A DNA stretch of 64,000 bases from Streptomyces spirodelae (lineage in GTDB: Bacteria > Actinomycetota > Actinomycetes > Streptomycetales > Streptomycetaceae). The translations under genes and the position numbers were made by a program. How positions within the stretch are numbered: position 1 is the first letter of the stretch; each line of letters starts with the position of its first letter. The DNA lies in assembly GCF_017676385.1 (NCBI RefSeq), contig NZ_JAFFZN010000029.1:1-64000 (forward strand), read 5' to 3'. Positions 16,030 through 25,536 of the stretch are shown piece by piece. The notes beneath the pieces were generated by a model that saw nothing but the letters and a program-made list of their open reading frames with translations, was not told the origin of the DNA and made no database searches.

Positions 16030-16875
16030 TCAGACCCTCTTGCGACGGTTGGCCGCTATCTGGCCTCCCAGGACGATGACGAGCGCCAGCACGAACATCG
16101 CCGAGCCGATCACGTTGACCTGTACGGGAACACCGCGCTGGGCCGCGCCCCAGACGAACATCGGGAAGGTCACCGTCGAGGGCCCCGCGTTGAACTGGGT
16201 GATGATGAAGTCGTCGAACGACAGGGCGAAGCTGAGCATTGCGCCGGCGGCGATACCGGGCGCGGCGAGCGGCAGCGTGACCCGGCAGAAGGTCTGGAAG
16301 GGCCCGGCGTACAGGTCGCGTGCGGCCTCTTCGAGACGGGGGTCCATGCTCATCACCCGCGCTTTGACGGCGACGACCACAAAGCTCAGGCAGAACATGA
16401 CGTGCGCGATCAGGATCGTCACAAACCCGAACTGGACGCGGGTGTTGAGGAAGAGGGTGCCCAGCGAGGCGCCCATCACGACCTCGGGCATGGCCATCGG
16501 AAGGAAGATCAGCGCGTTGGTGGTGCTTTTGCCCCGGAAGCGGTAGCGGGCCAGTGCGAAGGCCGCGAAGGTCCCGAACGCCGTGGCGATCAGCGTGGCC
16601 AGTACCGCGATTCGCAGGCTGAGCCCGAGCGAACTGCACATGTTGGCGACGCCGCAGGGGTCCGTCCAGGCGTCGGTCGAGAAGGTGCGCCACGCGTAGT
16701 TGAAGCGTCCGGCAGGCTTGTTGAAGGAGAACGCCAGTACGACCAGGTTGGGCACCAGCAGATACGCAAGCGCCGCGGATCCCACCAGCACGACGGCGTT
16801 CCTGCGCAGCCAGCGCACCGGTGCGGCCAGCACGTGGGAGCCGGCACGGGGTGAGGTTGGGGCGGTGGTGGACAT
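16030..16875 (-). CDS. potC: Polyamine ABC transporter permease, PotC-like
   Basis: A 281-aa inner-membrane subunit with six predicted membrane segments and the cytoplasmic EAA loop (EEAARDLYAGPFQTFCRVTLPLAAPGI) that docks on the ATPase. This is standard for the PotC half of spermidine/putrescine importers. Its ATG overlaps the stop of the upstream permease gene (ATGA), showing translational coupling. Family and gene order (D-A-B-C) support polyamine uptake. Affinity for putrescine versus spermidine cannot be read. Confidence 0.9.
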   Translation of the reverse strand: MSTTAPTSPRAGSHVLAAPVRWLRRNAVVLVGSAALAYLLVPNLVVLAFSFNKPAGRFNYAWRTFSTDAWTDPCGVANMCSSLGLSLRIAVLATLIATAFGTFAAFALARYRFRGKSTTNALIFLPMAMPEVVMGASLGTLFLNTRVQFGFVTILIAHVMFCLSFVVVAVKARVMSMDPRLEEAARDLYAGPFQTFCRVTLPLAAPGIAAGAMLSFALSFDDFIITQFNAGPSTVTFPMFVWGAAQRGVPVQVNVIGSAMFVLALVIVLGGQIAANRRKRV

Positions 16876-17842
16876 CAGACCAGCTCCTCCGTTCCGGCCT
16901 TGCGCATATAGACGCTGACCATGAGCAGAATGAGCGCCATCAGGATGAAGGACATCGCCGCCGCCGTCGGGTAGTCGAGGACGTTGAGGAACTGCTTCTG
17001 AATGGCGTTGCCGACCATCTGCTCACTGGGGGAGCCCAGCAGTTGGGCGTTGATGTAGTCGCCGGAAGCCGGGATGAAGGTGAGCAGGGTGCCGGCCACC
17101 ACGCCGGGCAGCGAGAGCGGGAAGGTCACCTTGCGGAACGTCGTGGACGGCTTGGCGTAGAGGTCGCGGGCCGCTTCGAGGAGCGAGGTGTCGATCCGCT
17201 CCAGCGAGCTGTAGAGCGGCAGGATCATGAACGGGAGGAAGTTGTACGTCAGCCCGCACACCACCGCGAGCGGGGTGGCCAGCACGCGGTCGTCGGCGGT
17301 CAGCCCCAGCCAGTGGGTCACATCGAGGATGTGCAGGGAGCTGAGGGCGCCCACGACCGGGCCGCCGTCGGACAGGATCGTCTTCCAGGCCAGGGTGCGG
17401 ATGAGGAAGCTGGTGAAGAACGGCGCGATCACCATGACCAGGACCAGGTTGCGCCAGCGGCCGGCCCGCAGGGCGATCATGTAGGCGAGCGGATAGCCGA
17501 TGAACAGGCACAGCGCCGTGGCGACGGCCGCGTAGCAGAACGAGCGGACGAAGTGCTCGCCGTAGGTGCCCAGTGCGTCGGTGTAGTTCGAGAACTGCCA
17601 GGTGACGCGGAAGCCCTCTTCCAGCGAGCCGCTCTGCACGGAGGTGGACGCCTGGTAGAAGAGGGGAGCGACGAAGAAGACGGCGAGCCAGAGCCCGGCG
17701 GGCAGCAGCAGCCAGTAGGGGGTCAGTCCACGGCGCGCCCGGCCGGCACCGGCTTCGGCGACCGCGCCGTCGGGGTCCTTCCCCGCCGGGGGCGCCGCGC
17801 CTGCGGATGCGGGACCGGAGGGCGAGGGGGGCGCTACGGCAG

Positions 17843-17846
<4 letters not shown>
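16875..17846 (-). CDS. potB: Polyamine ABC transporter permease, PotB-like
   Basis: A 323-aa permease with about six membrane segments and an EAA loop (LEAARDLYAKPSTTFRKVTFPLSLPGV). About 45 Pro/Ala/Gly-rich residues precede the first span (YWLLLPAGLWLAVFFVAPL). The ATG at 17846 is chosen because it overlaps the stop of the ATPase gene in an ATGA junction. It pairs with the downstream PotC-like subunit. This is the second coupling junction in the operon, consistent with fixed subunit ratios. Confidence 0.9.
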
Positions 17847-19033
<1,187 letters not shown>

Positions 19034-19107
19034 GGCCGGTCCTCGGGGAGGCGGGCCGGTCCCACAGCTGGAGGGGAGCAGGCCCGGCGGGCAGGGACGC
19101 GGGCGGC

Positions 19108-20349
19108 TCAGGCCCCGATGAGCTTGGAGAACTTCTCCTCGTACCGTGCTTCTTCCTTGGCGCTCATCGGCCGGAAGTTCTTGCCCTTGGCGATCATCTT
19201 CTCGTCGGGGAAGATCAGCGGGGCGTCGGCCAGCTCCTTGTCGATCTTCTCCATCTCGGCCTTGGCGCCGGTGACGGGGCAGATGTAGTTGACCCACGCC
19301 GCCAGCTCGGCGGCCACCTTGGGCTGGTAGTAGTAGTCGATCAGCGCCTCGGCATTGCTGCGGTGCCGGGCCTTGGCGGGGACGAGGAGGTCGTCCGTAC
19401 CGAAGAGGTAGCCGCGGTCCGGGACGGCGAACTCCACGTCCGGGTTGTCGAGCTGGAGCTGTACCACGTCACCTGCCCAGGCGAGACAGGCGGCGATGTC
19501 GCCGGAGTTGAGCTCGTCCATGTAGTCGTTGCCGCTGAAGCGGCGGAGCTGTTTGCGGTCGACGGCCTTCTGGATGCGGGCGATGGCCGCCTCGAAGTCG
19601 TCCTCGGAGAAGCGCTCGGAGTCGACCCCCATGTCGAGCATCGTCAGCCCGATGGTGTCGGTCATCTCCGTCAGCATGGATATCCGGCCCTTGAGGGACT
19701 CGTCCTCCAGCAGCTGGGTGACGCTGGTGACCTTCTTCCCCTTGGTGGCCTTCTTGTTGTACGCGACGATGCAGGCGGTACCCGCCCAGGGGTAGCTGTA
19801 CTGGCGCCCGGGGTCGTGGGCCGCGGCGCGGAAGCGGTCCTCCAGATTGGTGACCGCGTGCGGCAGGTGGGCCGGGTCGAGGCGCTGCGCCCAGCCCTGG
19901 CGGATGACCCGCCCCGCCATCCAGTCGGAGAGGCACACCAGGTCACGGCCGGTGTCCTGGCCTGCGGCGAGCTGTGGCTTGATCTTGCCGTAGAACTCGT
20001 TGTTGTCGTTGATGTCCTCGACGTACTTGACCTTGATGCCGCTCTCTCGTTCGAAGCGGTCGAGGGTGGGGCGCTTTTTCTTGTTCTTCTCGTCGACGTC
20101 GATGTAGAGCGGCCAGTTGGCGAAGTTGAGGACCTTCTCCTCGCGGGAGTGGTCGGGAGTGTCCTCGGGGCCGTCGCCGCCGTTGTTGCCGGCGGCGGGC
20201 GGTATGCCACAGGCAGCGAGGGTGGAGCCGGCCGCGGCGAGGGAGGCGGCTTTCAGCAGCCGGCGCCGGGACATCGCGGCGCGGCCACTGGTCAGACCGC
20301 GTTCCCACGCCTTGGCGACGGGCTCCGGCAGTCCTTCGTACAGGTCCAT
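19108..20349 (-). CDS. potD: Spermidine/putrescine-binding lipoprotein, PotD-like
   Basis: A 413-aa extracellular solute-binding protein that delivers polyamines to the permease. The signal region has a twin-arginine motif (SRRRLLKAAS, residues 27-36) and a lipobox LAAC with Cys47, so it is probably a Tat-exported lipoprotein with an unusually long 26-residue n-region. The mature part shows the PotD-type order NFANWPLYIDVDEKNK, GYLFGTDDLLVPAKA and WVNYICPVTGAKAEM. AGGAAGG lies upstream of the ATG. It follows the aldehyde dehydrogenase by 140 bp and precedes potA by 74 bp. Confidence 0.93.
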   Translation of the reverse strand: MDLYEGLPEPVAKAWERGLTSGRAAMSRRRLLKAASLAAAGSTLAACGIPPAAGNNGGDGPEDTPDHSREEKVLNFANWPLYIDVDEKNKKKRPTLDRFERESGIKVKYVEDINDNNEFYGKIKPQLAAGQDTGRDLVCLSDWMAGRVIRQGWAQRLDPAHLPHAVTNLEDRFRAAAHDPGRQYSYPWAGTACIVAYNKKATKGKKVTSVTQLLEDESLKGRISMLTEMTDTIGLTMLDMGVDSERFSEDDFEAAIARIQKAVDRKQLRRFSGNDYMDELNSGDIAACLAWAGDVVQLQLDNPDVEFAVPDRGYLFGTDDLLVPAKARHRSNAEALIDYYYQPKVAAELAAWVNYICPVTGAKAEMEKIDKELADAPLIFPDEKMIAKGKNFRPMSAKEEARYEEKFSKLIGA

Positions 20350-20489
20350 GGGGACCGCCTTCCTGGAAGGAGAACGGGGAAGGGGTGTGGGATGTGGGGA
20401 GGGCGGGGTGCTGGAGGGTTCGGCGTAGCGGAGAAGGGACGGGAAGCGGCAGGGGAGGCGGCGAAGAGCAGGCGCGGCGGCGGATGCGC

Positions 20490-22013
20490 TCAGCGGTCCC
20501 CGAAGACGGTGCGGTGCCAGTCCTTGCGCACCATGCCCGTCGTCTCCGACATGACGTGCTTGATCTGCGTGTACTCCTCGAAGGAGTAGGCGGACATGTC
20601 CTTGCCGTAGCCGGATGCCTTGTATCCGCCGTGCGGCATCTCGCTGATGATCGGGATGTGGTCGTTGAGCCATACGCACCCGGCCTGGAGCTCCCGCGCG
20701 GCGCGGCCGGTGCGGAAGACGGAGCGGCTCCAGGCGGAGGCGGCGAGTCCGTAGGGGGTGTCGTTGGCCAGGGCGATGCCCTCGTCGTCGGTGTCGAAGG
20801 GGAGGACGACGAGCACGGGGCCGAAGATCTCCCGCTGGACCACCTCGCTGTCCTGCGGCGCTCCGGTGATCAGGGTCGGCCGGTAGTAGGCGCCCTTGGC
20901 AAGTTCGCCGCTGGGGGCCTCGCCGCCGGTGACGACGGTGGCGTAGGAGCGGGCCCGGTCCACGAAGCCGGCCACCCGGTCGCGCTGGGCGTGCGAGATC
21001 AGCGGCCCCAGGTCCGTCCGAGCGTCGAACGGGTCGCCGACGCGAACCTGGTTCATCAGGTCGGCGACGGCGGCGACGAACGCGTCGTAGAGCGGGCGCT
21101 GGACATAGGCGCGGGTCGCCGCTGTGCAGTCCTGGCCGGTGTTGATCAGTGCGCCCGCGACCGCGCCGTGTGCCGCGGCATCGAGGTCGGCGTCGTCGAA
21201 CACCAGGAACGGTGCCTTGCCGCCGAGTTCGAGGTGGAGGCGCTTGGCGGCGCGGGACGCCGTGGTGGCGATCTCGGCCACCCGCCTGCCGACGGCTGTG
21301 GAGCCGGTGAACGAGGTCATGGCGACGCCTGGGTGTGCGACGAGCGCCTCGCCCGCGTCCCGGCCCGCGCCCGTCACGATGTTGACGACCCCGGCCGGGA
21401 TGCCCGCCTCGTGCGCGGCCTGCGCGAACATCAGCGAGGTGAGGGGGGTGAGTTCGGAGGGCTTGAGGACGATGGTGTTGCCTGCCGCCACGGCCGGGAG
21501 GATCTTCCAGGCAGCCATCTGGAGCGGGTAGTTCCAGGGGGCGATGGAGCCGATGACGCCCAGCGGTTCGCGGCGGATCGAGGAGGTGTGCTCGCCGCTG
21601 TACTCGGCCGCAGCCGTGCCGGTGAGGTGACGGGCGGCGCCCGCGAAGTAGGAGACGTTGTCGAAGGAGCCGGGGACGTCGAACTCGGCGGACAGCTTCA
21701 CCGGCTTGCCGCACTGGAGGGACTCGGCGTATACGAACTCGTCCGTCAGCTCGCCCAGGCGTGCCGCCCATCGGTGCATGGCCTCGGAGCGTTCGGCCGG
21801 GGTGGCGCCCGCCCACTCGGGGAGCGCTTCCCCGGCCGCGCGGACGGCGGCGTCGACGTCGTCGGGGCTCGCCAGTTCGAAGGTGTAGAGCTCTTCGCCG
21901 GTCGCCGGGTCCACCACCCCGTGCGAACGGCCCGACGTGCCGGAACCGAGCCTTCCCGCGACGTACTGGGCGCCCGCGGCGAACCGTTCGGACACATCGA
22001 AGCGCTGGACCAT
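20490..22013 (-). CDS. Aldehyde dehydrogenase of the polyamine operon (aminobutyraldehyde/glutamylaminobutyraldehyde type)
   Basis: A 507-aa aldehyde dehydrogenase. APWNYPLQMAAWK, FTGSTAVGRRV, the Glu in LHLELGGKAP, the Cys in NTGQDCTAATR and the EIFGPVLVV motif are all intact. It belongs to the betaine/4-aminobutyraldehyde dehydrogenase branch that includes PuuC and PatD. The ATG at 22013 has AGGAG 6 bases upstream. As first gene of the operon that ends with the flavin amine oxidase, it probably oxidises the aldehyde that enzyme makes. It resembles the third dehydrogenase of the window (25537-26970), which suggests partly redundant or differently induced enzymes. Confidence 0.87.
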   Translation of the reverse strand: MVQRFDVSERFAAGAQYVAGRLGSGTSGRSHGVVDPATGEELYTFELASPDDVDAAVRAAGEALPEWAGATPAERSEAMHRWAARLGELTDEFVYAESLQCGKPVKLSAEFDVPGSFDNVSYFAGAARHLTGTAAAEYSGEHTSSIRREPLGVIGSIAPWNYPLQMAAWKILPAVAAGNTIVLKPSELTPLTSLMFAQAAHEAGIPAGVVNIVTGAGRDAGEALVAHPGVAMTSFTGSTAVGRRVAEIATTASRAAKRLHLELGGKAPFLVFDDADLDAAAHGAVAGALINTGQDCTAATRAYVQRPLYDAFVAAVADLMNQVRVGDPFDARTDLGPLISHAQRDRVAGFVDRARSYATVVTGGEAPSGELAKGAYYRPTLITGAPQDSEVVQREIFGPVLVVLPFDTDDEGIALANDTPYGLAASAWSRSVFRTGRAARELQAGCVWLNDHIPIISEMPHGGYKASGYGKDMSAYSFEEYTQIKHVMSETTGMVRKDWHRTVFGDR

Positions 22014-22360
22014 CGGGACTCCTGACCACTGTGGCGTACGGCCTCTCCGGTGGCCCGAGAGCACGGCTCATCTGACACGGCACCGTTGCCCGGACCACTG
22101 TTGACAGCCGATCCTGGCAGGGGTTCGACCATCCAACAAGGGATTCCGTAGTTATCTTTTGATTACGCCACGGAATCGATACTCCGGTGCACCTTTCACC
22201 GCGCGATGGGAAGGCCCGCTGCGGCTCCGTGACGACGCCGGGCGACAGGGCCGCGCACTTGCCCAAGGACAGCCGAAGGGCGGCCCCTCCCGCACCCGCG
22301 GGAGAAGCCGCCCTGCCACAACCCTCCTGCGCCGCGCCCGCGTTGGACTGGCGCGGACGT
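22014..22360. other. Promoter region of the polyamine uptake operon
   Basis: 347 bp upstream of the dehydrogenase-pot operon and downstream of the DUF4190 gene. It contains an AT-rich island near 22130-22180 holding the 8-bp inverted repeat listed separately. I see no small gene. The remainder, 22200-22360, is GC-rich and unremarkable. Confidence 0.45.
22142..22177. promoter_or_regulatory. Inverted repeat upstream of the polyamine operon (candidate operator)
   Basis: Perfect 8-bp arms GATTCCGT (22142-22149) and ACGGAATC (22170-22177) with a 20-bp AT-rich spacer. A GATAAC hexamer in the spacer on the minus strand could be a -10 element. The centre-to-centre spacing of about 28 bp places both arms on nearly the same helix face. 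It lies 129 bp upstream of the dehydrogenase ATG. Confidence 0.45.
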
Positions 22361-23077
22361 TCAGCGCCTGAGCACCAGTGCGGCGTGCGAGCCGCGCGCG
22401 TCGTACGAGTCGCCGCTGCCGCCGCCCGATCCGCCCTCGGAGTCGTCCGACCAGACCGTCAGGCTGAGGATCAGCAGCACGCTGACCACGACCGAGAGCA
22501 CGAGCCCGACGATCCCGAGGATGAATCCCGCCGTGGCCTGCCCGCTGCCGCCCAGCTCCCCCCGCTCCACGCCGCGCCGGGCGCTGACGCCCAGCACCAG
22601 TGCGACGACCGATGAGAAGACAGCGAGGAAGCTGCCCCAGCAGGTGACGACCAGCACCACGCTGGCGATGCCGACCACCATGGCCGCGACCGATTTGCCG
22701 ACCGGAGGCGGCGGACCCTGCCAGCCGTAGCCGTACCCGTACGGTGCGTACCCCCCGGCGCCGTGACCTCCATAGCCGGCCTGTCCCCCGTATCCCACCT
22801 GCCAGCCGTAGCCCGCGTACCCGCCGGCCGTTCCATGGCCGCCCGGTCCGCCGCCGTATCCGCTCTGCGCCTCCTGGGCCCCCGCTGCGGCAGCGCCGCC
22901 CTGCGGGCCGTACATGGGTGGTGCCTGTGCGCCGTAGGGCCGGCCGGGGCCGTCCGGCGCGGGCGGTATCGGAGGAGGCTTCTCGTCCCCCTGACCGCCG
23001 CCGTGTCCGCCGCTCGTCCCCCCACTCGCCTGCCCGGGCGCTCCGGCAGGCGGCAGATGCCCTGCCCCCTTGTCCAT
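22361..23077 (-). CDS. DUF4190-type membrane protein with Gly/Tyr/Pro-rich N-terminus
   Basis: A 238-aa protein. Residues 1-125 are Gly/Pro/Tyr/Gln-rich with recurring YGG/GYG motifs. Two hydrophobic helices follow (SVAAMVVGIASVVLVV through SVVALVLGVSA, and ATAGFILGIVGLVLSVVV), separated by a short loop, the arrangement typical of DUF4190. The C-terminus is a short Gly/Ser/Asp-rich tail. Function is unknown. Such proteins are common in Streptomyces. It is divergent from the deaminase gene and not obviously part of the polyamine operon. Confidence 0.75.
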   Translation of the reverse strand: MDKGAGHLPPAGAPGQASGGTSGGHGGGQGDEKPPPIPPAPDGPGRPYGAQAPPMYGPQGGAAAAGAQEAQSGYGGGPGGHGTAGGYAGYGWQVGYGGQAGYGGHGAGGYAPYGYGYGWQGPPPPVGKSVAAMVVGIASVVLVVTCWGSFLAVFSSVVALVLGVSARRGVERGELGGSGQATAGFILGIVGLVLSVVVSVLLILSLTVWSDDSEGGSGGGSGDSYDARGSHAALVLRR

Positions 23078-23195
23078 CGCGTCCCTCTCCTCTCCTCCCG
23101 TTCCCTGTCCTTCATGCTATGTCGCATCTCGGACACCGCTCCGCGCCGCGGCCGCCTACGATGATCCGGACCCGCAACTCAGCCGGAGGCCCCTC

Positions 23196-24233
23196 TTGTC
23201 CCATCCTTCCCATCTGGCCGCCTTCATCGCCGGGCTGCCCAAGGCCGAGCTGCACGTGCACCACGTCGGCTCCGCCTCGCCGCGGATCGTGGCCGAACTC
23301 GCGGCCCGCCACCCCGAGGCCGGTGTCCCGGCGGACGCCGACGCCCTCTCCGAGTACTTCACCTTCACCGACTTCGCGCACTTCATCCAGGTCTATCTGT
23401 CGGTCGTCGACCTGATCAGGGACGCTGAGGACGTGCGCTTGCTGACATACGAGATCGCCCGCGACATGGCGCGGCAGTCGATCCGCTACGCGGAGCTGAC
23501 CGTCACCCCGTACAGCTCTGTGAGCCGGGGCATCCCGGACGGCGCCTTCCTGGATGCCATCGAGGACGCCCGCCGCGCTGCCGAGCGGGAGCTGGGTGTG
23601 GTGCTGCGCTGGACATTCGACATTCCCGGCGAGGCGGGGCTGGAGGCGGCGGAGGAGACCACGCGGATCGCCACCGAGATGGCACCCGACGGGCTGGTCT
23701 CCTTCGGGCTCGGCGGGCCGGAGATCGGCGTGCCGAGGCCGCAGTTCAAGCCCTACTTCGACCGCGCGCTGGCCACCGGGCTGCACAGCGTCCCGCACGC
23801 CGGCGAGACCACCGGTCCTGGCACCATCTGGGACGCGCTGACCTCGCTGCGCGCCGAGCGCATCGGCCACGGCACCAGCGCCGTCCAGGACCCCAGGCTG
23901 CTGGAACACCTGGCCGAGCGCGGCATTCCGCTGGAGGTCTGCCCCACCTCGAACATCGCCACCCGTGCCGTGGAGGCGTTGGAGAGCCACCCCATCGCAG
24001 AGATGGCCAAGGCCGGGGTCCTGGTGACCGTCAACAGCGACGACCCGCCGATGTTCGGCACCGACCTGAACACCGAGTACGGCATCGCCGCGCGGCTGCT
24101 GGGTCTGGACGCGCCCGGCATCGCCACGCTCGCCAGGAACGCGGTGAAGGTGTCGTTCCTGGACGACGCGGGCAAGGCCCGGCTGTGCGAGGAGATCGAC
24201 AGCTACCTGGCGACCTGGCAGCGCACGAGGTGA
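23196..24233 (+). CDS. Adenosine-deaminase-family enzyme, probably 6-aminodeoxyfutalosine deaminase
   Basis: A 345-aa zinc hydrolase of the adenosine deaminase family (COG1816). Zinc ligands and catalytic residues are visible: HVH in KAELHVHHVGS, PHAGETTG with the catalytic Glu, RIGHGTSA, and NSDDPPMFGT. The segment after the HxH is HVGS, not the LDG/LEG of true adenosine deaminases, so the ribose-contacting acidic residue is missing. A Streptomyces COG1816 enzyme of this branch has, to my memory, been shown to deaminate 6-aminodeoxyfutalosine in menaquinone synthesis. The TTG start has GGAGG 7 bases upstream. The stop overlaps the next gene (GTGA). Confidence 0.72.
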   Translation: MSHPSHLAAFIAGLPKAELHVHHVGSASPRIVAELAARHPEAGVPADADALSEYFTFTDFAHFIQVYLSVVDLIRDAEDVRLLTYEIARDMARQSIRYAELTVTPYSSVSRGIPDGAFLDAIEDARRAAERELGVVLRWTFDIPGEAGLEAAEETTRIATEMAPDGLVSFGLGGPEIGVPRPQFKPYFDRALATGLHSVPHAGETTGPGTIWDALTSLRAERIGHGTSAVQDPRLLEHLAERGIPLEVCPTSNIATRAVEALESHPIAEMAKAGVLVTVNSDDPPMFGTDLNTEYGIAARLLGLDAPGIATLARNAVKVSFLDDAGKARLCEEIDSYLATWQRTR

Positions 24234-25012
24234 CGGAGGGCGCCGAGGGGGCCGGGCCACCGCCGGGCGGCCCCCGCGCCAGGCCGGCCGCGGTGGCACA
24301 CCGGGGGGCGCCCTTCGCGGCGCGTGAGAACACCCTGCCCTCGTTCAGCGCCGCCGTCGCGGCGGGCGCCGACGTGGTCGAGGTGGATGTACGGCTGACC
24401 CGGGACGGGGTGCCCGTGGTGCTGCACGACCGGACGCTGGAGCGGCTGTGGGGGCACGACGTGCCCCTCTCGGCACTCACCCACGAGCGGCTGACGGAGC
24501 TGGCGGAAGGAGTGCCCACGCTCGCCGACGCGCTGGCCGTCACGCAGGCGGTCCGCACGCTGGTCGATCTGCCGGACCCGGCTGCCGTGCGGGCCACCGT
24601 CGCCGCGGTGCGCGCGGCGGACGCCGCCGAGCGCGTCTACTACTGCGGCGGCCCGGAGGCGATGCGCCGGGTGCGGGCCGTGGAGCCTGACGCCGAGGTG
24701 GCGCTCACCTGGGAGCGTGCGGCGCCGGTGCGCCCTACGCTGCTGGACGACCTGCGGCCCCGCTGGCTCAACTACGGTTTCGGGCTGCTCACCCCCGAAC
24801 TGATCGCCCGTGCACACGCCGAAGGGCGGCTGGTCTCCGCCTGGACGGCGGAACGGGCACGCACCATGCGCAGGCTCGCCGCGATGGGCGTCGACGCGAT
24901 CACCACCAACCACATCGCCCGCCTGGTGAGTGCCCTGGAGACCCCTGCCCACCGCCCGAGTCGGGGCAGTCCCGGCGGCGGGAGCGCCGGTTGGGGCAGT
25001 GCTGTTACATGA
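24230..25012 (+). CDS. Glycerophosphodiester phosphodiesterase family protein
   Basis: A 260-aa TIM-barrel phosphodiesterase. Catalytic and metal residues are in AHRGAPFAARENTLPSF (HRG and EN), VVEVDVRLTRDG (ExD) and VVLHDRTLERL (HD). The GTG start overlaps the TGA of the deaminase gene (GTGA), giving tight coupling. Family members hydrolyse glycerophosphodiesters to glycerol-3-phosphate and an alcohol. Sequence does not reveal the head group. The lack of a signal peptide suggests a cytoplasmic enzyme. Coupling to a nucleoside deaminase is unusual and unexplained. Confidence 0.83.
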   Translation: MTEGAEGAGPPPGGPRARPAAVAHRGAPFAARENTLPSFSAAVAAGADVVEVDVRLTRDGVPVVLHDRTLERLWGHDVPLSALTHERLTELAEGVPTLADALAVTQAVRTLVDLPDPAAVRATVAAVRAADAAERVYYCGGPEAMRRVRAVEPDAEVALTWERAAPVRPTLLDDLRPRWLNYGFGLLTPELIARAHAEGRLVSAWTAERARTMRRLAAMGVDAITTNHIARLVSALETPAHRPSRGSPGGGSAGWGSAVT

Positions 25013-25085
25013 AGTGGCTTACGGCGAGCGTCTGCGGATGGTTGGCTCGTATGCGCTGTCTACGCACTCGTGAATGGAAACCGCT

Positions 25086-25442
25086 GTGATCATTTTTGGT
25101 ACGAGCAGCAAGCTGGTGCAGCTGGCCATGCTGAACCTGCTCTGCGGCTTCTGCGGCAACCCGTCCGCGCACCCACTGCGCAAGCGCGTGACCAAGTTCT
25201 CGCTCTTCTTCATCCCGCTCTTCCCGATCGCGCCTGCGAAGCACTCGATCCAGTGCACCTTCTGCGGCGCGCAGACGGAGATCTCCAAGGAGTCGGCCGA
25301 GCAGCTGCTGGCCCAGGGCACCACCCAGGGCGCCGCTCCGGGTGGCATGCCGGGTGGGCAGCAGGGCATGGGCGGAGTCCCGCCGCAGCCCGGCGCCCAG
25401 AGCGGCAACCCGTTCGCGGGGCAGCAGCCGCAGAACCCGTAA
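25086..25442 (+). CDS. Zinc-ribbon domain protein of unknown function
   Basis: About 118 aa. Two CxxC knuckles, CGFC near residue 23 and CTFC near residue 61, flank a hydrophobic stretch (FSLFFIPLFPIAPA), suggesting a zinc ribbon with a membrane-associated or buried loop. The last 45 residues are Gly/Gln/Pro-rich. Start choice: GTG at 25086 (VIIFGTSSK) fits homologues as I remember them; an ATG at 25074 would add four residues. Function is unknown. It stands alone before a pair of hairpins. Confidence 0.7.
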   Translation: MIIFGTSSKLVQLAMLNLLCGFCGNPSAHPLRKRVTKFSLFFIPLFPIAPAKHSIQCTFCGAQTEISKESAEQLLAQGTTQGAAPGGMPGGQQGMGGVPPQPGAQSGNPFAGQQPQNP

Positions 25443-25452
25443 CAGTCCTGAG

Positions 25453-25482
25453 GCGGGCCCTGGCGCGTACGACGGGGCCCGC
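25453..25482 (+). terminator. Terminator after the zinc-ribbon gene
   Basis: An 8-bp perfect stem, GCGGGCCC with GGGCCCGC, around a 14-base loop. It begins 11 bp after the stop codon. There is no clear T-tract, as is common in Streptomyces. Confidence 0.55.
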
Positions 25483-25511
25483 ACCCCGGGAGGGGGCGGG
25501 CCCCGATGTGT

Positions 25512-25532
25512 ACCCGCTCTCAGTGAGCGGGT
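25512..25532 (-). terminator. Terminator of the third aldehyde dehydrogenase gene
   Basis: A perfect 8-bp stem, ACCCGCTC with GAGCGGGT, and a 5-base loop. It ends 5 bp from the dehydrogenase stop. It lies in a convergent region and may act on both strands. Confidence 0.6.
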
Positions 25533-25536
25533 CGGC

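Noticed and set aside
20350..22266. Long N-terminal extension of the PotD reading frame over the aldehyde dehydrogenase gene
   Set aside because: The upstream part is a shadow of the dehydrogenase frame. The signal peptide and ribosome-binding site fix the PotD start at 20349.
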